From an uncultured Sphingosinicella sp. (lineage in GTDB: Bacteria > Pseudomonadota > Alphaproteobacteria > Sphingomonadales > Sphingomonadaceae), in contig CAMPIH010000092.1 in NCBI GenBank assembly GCA_946886275.1, positions 1 through 9,024 of the forward strand: a stretch of 9,024 nucleotides of DNA, given 5' to 3'. The notes beneath the pieces were generated by a model. That model did no database searches. It was not told the origin of the DNA and worked only from the letters and a program-made list of their open reading frames with translations. Of this stretch, positions 6,679-9,024 are shown one piece after another. Within the stretch, counting starts at the first letter, position 1, and the number at the start of each line of letters is the position of its first letter. A program made the translations under genes and the position numbers.

Positions 6679-8250
6679 ATGAGCGTATCTTTGCGGGGGG
6701 TCCGCGGCAGCTTTTTGCTGGCGGCGGGCACAGTCTTTGCCACCGGCGCCCAGGCGCAACCGGGCCGTTCCGTCCACTTCCCGGCGGGCGCGGTCGTTCA
6801 GTCGCTCGTCCCGGACGGGGGCACCGAGCTCAGGCGTCATCTCACCACCCTCGCCGACAATCCCCGCAATCTCGACGCTTTGATCGGCGCCGGCCGTGCC
6901 GCGATCGACGGCGGCGACACCCAGGCCGCGCTCACCTTCTTTTCGCGTGCCGGCGAGGTCGCCCCCCGCGATCCTCGGGTGAAGGCGGGAATGGGGTCTG
7001 TGCTGGTACAGATGGAGCGCGGCCGCCCCGCCCTGAACCTGTTCGCCGAGGCGGTCGCGCTCGGCGCCCCGGTGGTGGAAATCGCCGGCGATCGTGGGCT
7101 CGCCTATGACATGGTCGGCGATCCGCGCCGCGCCCAGCAGGATTATGCGCTTGTCCTTCAGAGGCGCGAGGATCCCGAGATCAGGCGCCGGCTGGCGCTC
7201 TCGCTGGCGATCAGCGGCGAGCGCGACGCGGCGCTTCGAGTGATCGACGGGCAGCTTCGCCGCAACGATCGCGCGGCCTGGCGAACCCAGGCCTTCGTCC
7301 TCGCTCTGACCGGCGATTGGGCGGGGGCGAACCGGACCGCCCATGGCATGATGCCGCCGGCCCAGGCGGAGGCGATCACGGCCTTCTTCGCCCGGCTTCC
7401 GTCGCTGACTCCGGCGCAGAAGGCGATGGCGGCCCATTTCGGCCGCTTTCCGGCCAATGGCGGGACCGCGGCCGCCGCCCCATCGGGCGTCCGCGCCGAT
7501 CCGGGCGCGCTCGCGCTCGCCACCGGCGGGCCGGCCATTCGTCCGCGCACCGCGCCGGCCGATCCGGCCGCCGGCGTGACCCGGCGACGGCCGGGCTCCA
7601 GCCAGCCGGCGACTCCCCGCACCGAGCGGTCGCTCCAGCCCTCGCAGGCAACCCAGGCGCCCGCTTCGAGCTCGATCGTCACTCCGTCCGCCGCCGCGCT
7701 CCCGACGCCGGCGCAGACGGGTCAGCCGCTGACCCCGTTCGCGCGGCCCGCAACCGCCATTCCGCAGAAGCCTTCGGCACGGGCTTCGGAGGGCGCTCCG
7801 CCGGCCGGGCGCATCGGCGGGCTTTCCGATATCGCCGCCCTGGTTGCCGAACTGCCCGAAGACCAGGCCCGCGCCGCCCGGACCCGATCCGGCCCGGCGA
7901 GGACGACGGCATCGCCCGCGGCCGGCAACAGGCCGTCCGCCAGCCGGACCCCGACGACGCGGGCGGCGCCCGCCCATCCGAGCCGGCACTGGGTGCAGAT
8001 CGCCGGCGGCGCCAACGCCGCCGCCTTGCCACGCGAGCTCGCCCGGCTTCGAGGCCAGGCGCCGGAGCTGGCGGACCGCAATGCCTGGGTAGCGCCCGCC
8101 AACGCCACCAATCGGCTGCTCGTCGGTCCGTTCGCCAGCGCCGCCGAAGCCCGAGCGTTCGTCAACACGCTCGCCCGCCGAAACGTCACCTCCTTTGCCT
8201 GGACGAGCTCGGCCGGCCAGGAGATTGCACGGCTCCGATCCGGGAGGTAG
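6679..8250 (+). CDS. Exported TPR and SPOR domain protein, probable septal peptidoglycan binder
   Basis: I do not recognise a named gene, but the architecture is clear in its 523 residues. A signal peptide covers 1-26 (Arg6, Arg9, then SFLLAAGTVFATG, cut expected at AQA|Q). Helical TPR-like repeats lie at about 60-200 (for example DALIGAGRAAIDGGDTQAAL and GDRGLAYDMVGDPRRAQQDY). A Pro/Ala/Thr/Arg-rich, probably disordered linker runs from 258 to 436. A C-terminal SPOR domain lies at about 437-515, from HWVQIAGG to NRLLVGPFASAAEARAFVNTL. SPOR domains bind glycan strands stripped of stem peptides at division sites, so a periplasmic septal role is inferred and fits the ftsZ neighbour. There is no cysteine after the signal, so it is not a lipoprotein. 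No other start lies upstream in frame. A role as a divisome scaffold or as a helper of wall hydrolases cannot be told apart from sequence. Confidence 0.88.
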   Translation: MSVSLRGVRGSFLLAAGTVFATGAQAQPGRSVHFPAGAVVQSLVPDGGTELRRHLTTLADNPRNLDALIGAGRAAIDGGDTQAALTFFSRAGEVAPRDPRVKAGMGSVLVQMERGRPALNLFAEAVALGAPVVEIAGDRGLAYDMVGDPRRAQQDYALVLQRREDPEIRRRLALSLAISGERDAALRVIDGQLRRNDRAAWRTQAFVLALTGDWAGANRTAHGMMPPAQAEAITAFFARLPSLTPAQKAMAAHFGRFPANGGTAAAAPSGVRADPGALALATGGPAIRPRTAPADPAAGVTRRRPGSSQPATPRTERSLQPSQATQAPASSSIVTPSAAALPTPAQTGQPLTPFARPATAIPQKPSARASEGAPPAGRIGGLSDIAALVAELPEDQARAARTRSGPARTTASPAAGNRPSASRTPTTRAAPAHPSRHWVQIAGGANAAALPRELARLRGQAPELADRNAWVAPANATNRLLVGPFASAAEARAFVNTLARRNVTSFAWTSSAGQEIARLRSGR

Positions 8251-8262
8251 GCCGCGGGGGCG

Positions 8263-9024
8263 ATGAACCTTGCCCCTTACGCTTCCGATCCCGCCTTCTC
8301 GCCGGGACGCCGGCACCCGGAAGGGGAGCAATCCAACCGCGGCCCGCGCGACGACTTCCAGCGCGATCGCGATCGGATCATCCACTCGATCCCGTTCCGC
8401 CGGCTTCGCCACAAGACCCAGGTCTTCGTCGCTCCCGACGGCGACCATTTCCGGGTCCGGCTGACGCACAGCCTCGAAGTCGCGCAGATCGGCCGAACCC
8501 TCGCCCGGGCGCTCGGCCTCAACGAGGACCTCACCGAAGCCCTGTGCCTGGCCCATGATATCGGCCACCCCCCGTTCGGTCATTCCGGGGAGGACGCTCT
8601 CCAGGAGGCGATGGAGCCGGCCGGCGGCTTCGATCATAACGCCCACACGATCCGGACTCTGACCCGGCTCGAATCCCCCTATCCCTTATTCGACGGCCTC
8701 AACCTCACCTGGGAGACGCTGGAGGGCCTTGCCAAGCATAATGGGCCGGTGATCGATCCGCCCTGGGCGCTTGCCGAAGCCGATTCGGATTTTGCCCTCG
8801 ATCTTGGCACCTGGCCCAGCCTCGAGGCGCAGATAGCGGCGATCGCCGACGACATCGCCTATGACAATCACGACATCGACGACGGCCTTCGCGCCGGCCT
8901 CTTCACCATGGCCGACCTCTGTTCGGTGCCGCTCGTCGCCCGAACCTGGAAGACGGTCGTCGATCGTTATGGCGACGCGCCTTCCGACCGGCTCGCGCGG
9001 GAGCTGGTTCGCGACCAGATCGGC
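8263..9024 (+). CDS. dgt: dGTP triphosphohydrolase-like HD-domain protein, 3' end outside window
   Basis: Dgt-family enzymes cut dNTPs to the deoxynucleoside and tripolyphosphate; many family members use dNTPs other than dGTP, so the substrate here is not certain. The frame is open from ATG 8263 to the right edge, giving 254 visible residues of a family usually near 400 in this type. Marks are [17 protein letters not shown] (32-48), [13 protein letters not shown] (66-78), the HD motif [16 protein letters not shown] (95-110), [15 protein letters not shown] (123-137) and [17 protein letters not shown] (194-210). The metal-binding set is probably His69, His98, Asp99 and one of Asp196/Asp197. All these residues are present, so the visible part looks active. 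It starts 12 bases after the SPOR gene stop, suggesting co-transcription. Its ribosome site is weak: GGGAGG 8242-8247 is 15 bases away and GGGGG 8256-8260 is very close. Confidence 0.93.
   Translation, partial: MNLAPYASDPAFSPGRRHPEGEQSNRGPRDDFQRDRDRIIHSIPFRRLRHKTQVFVAPDGDHFRVRLTHSLEVAQIGRTLARALGLNEDLTEALCLAHDIGHPPFGHSGEDALQEAMEPAGGFDHNAHTIRTLTRLESPYPLFDGLNLTWETLEGLAKHNGPVIDPPWALAEADSDFALDLGTWPSLEAQIAAIADDIAYDNHDIDDGLRAGLFTMADLCSVPLVARTWKTVVDRYGDAPSDRLARELVRDQIG

Noticed and set aside
7317..8558. 413-codon + strand frame spanning the SPOR gene and the start of dgt
   Set aside because: It is out of frame with both proteins and its Arg/Pro/Ala-rich translation has no domain; signal peptide, TPR, SPOR and HD motifs all lie in frame 1.
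6547..8646. 699-codon open frame on the - strand opposite the SPOR gene and the start of dgt
   Set aside because: It is the same high-G+C artefact: low-complexity Gly/Arg-rich translation, no domain, and it crosses two well-supported genes and the spacer between them.

Overview
This window is a stretch of the dcw (division and cell wall) cluster from a high-G+C alphaproteobacterium, most likely a member of the Sphingomonadales. Three things point there: the gene order murC-murB-ddl-ftsQ-ftsA-ftsZ, an FtsZ with a long acidic linker and the C-terminal peptide DIPRFLNRQ, and a TPR/SPOR protein followed by a dGTPase-like gene after ftsZ. The taxon is inferred from gene order and protein character, not from a database search. 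All genes are on the + strand and the region is almost entirely coding.

Layout: bases 1-894 hold the C-terminal part of murC. It is followed by murB (891-1805), ddl (1805-2722), ftsQ (2719-3648) and ftsA (3649-4914). These five genes form an unbroken translationally coupled chain: each start codon overlaps or touches the previous stop codon. A 110-bp spacer (4915-5024) precedes ftsZ (5025-6569). It holds GANTC sites, a TTAAC half-site, a tandem 14-bp near-repeat and a GC-rich dyad just ahead of a strong Shine-Dalgarno. A second spacer (6570-6678) has a long GC-rich inverted repeat and then a possible promoter for a secreted TPR/SPOR protein (6679-8250). The window ends inside an HD-domain dGTP triphosphohydrolase-like gene, dgt (8263 to the right edge).

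How the genes work together: MurC and MurB act in the UDP-MurNAc-peptide branch of peptidoglycan precursor synthesis, and Ddl makes the D-Ala-D-Ala that is added at its end. FtsZ forms the cytokinetic ring, FtsA tethers it to the membrane, and FtsQ links the cytoplasmic and periplasmic parts of the divisome. The SPOR protein probably binds septal peptidoglycan in the periplasm, so its position next to ftsZ fits a division role. Dgt-like hydrolases act on dNTP pools and have no direct wall role.

I do not see a previously undescribed system here. The coding content is a conserved housekeeping cluster. The points most worth a second look are the two regulatory spacers, the stop/start abutment of ftsQ and ftsA in one frame, the apparently leaderless SPOR gene, and that protein's cleavable signal peptide and basic linker. 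No tRNA, rRNA, CRISPR, insertion sequence or attachment site was seen.
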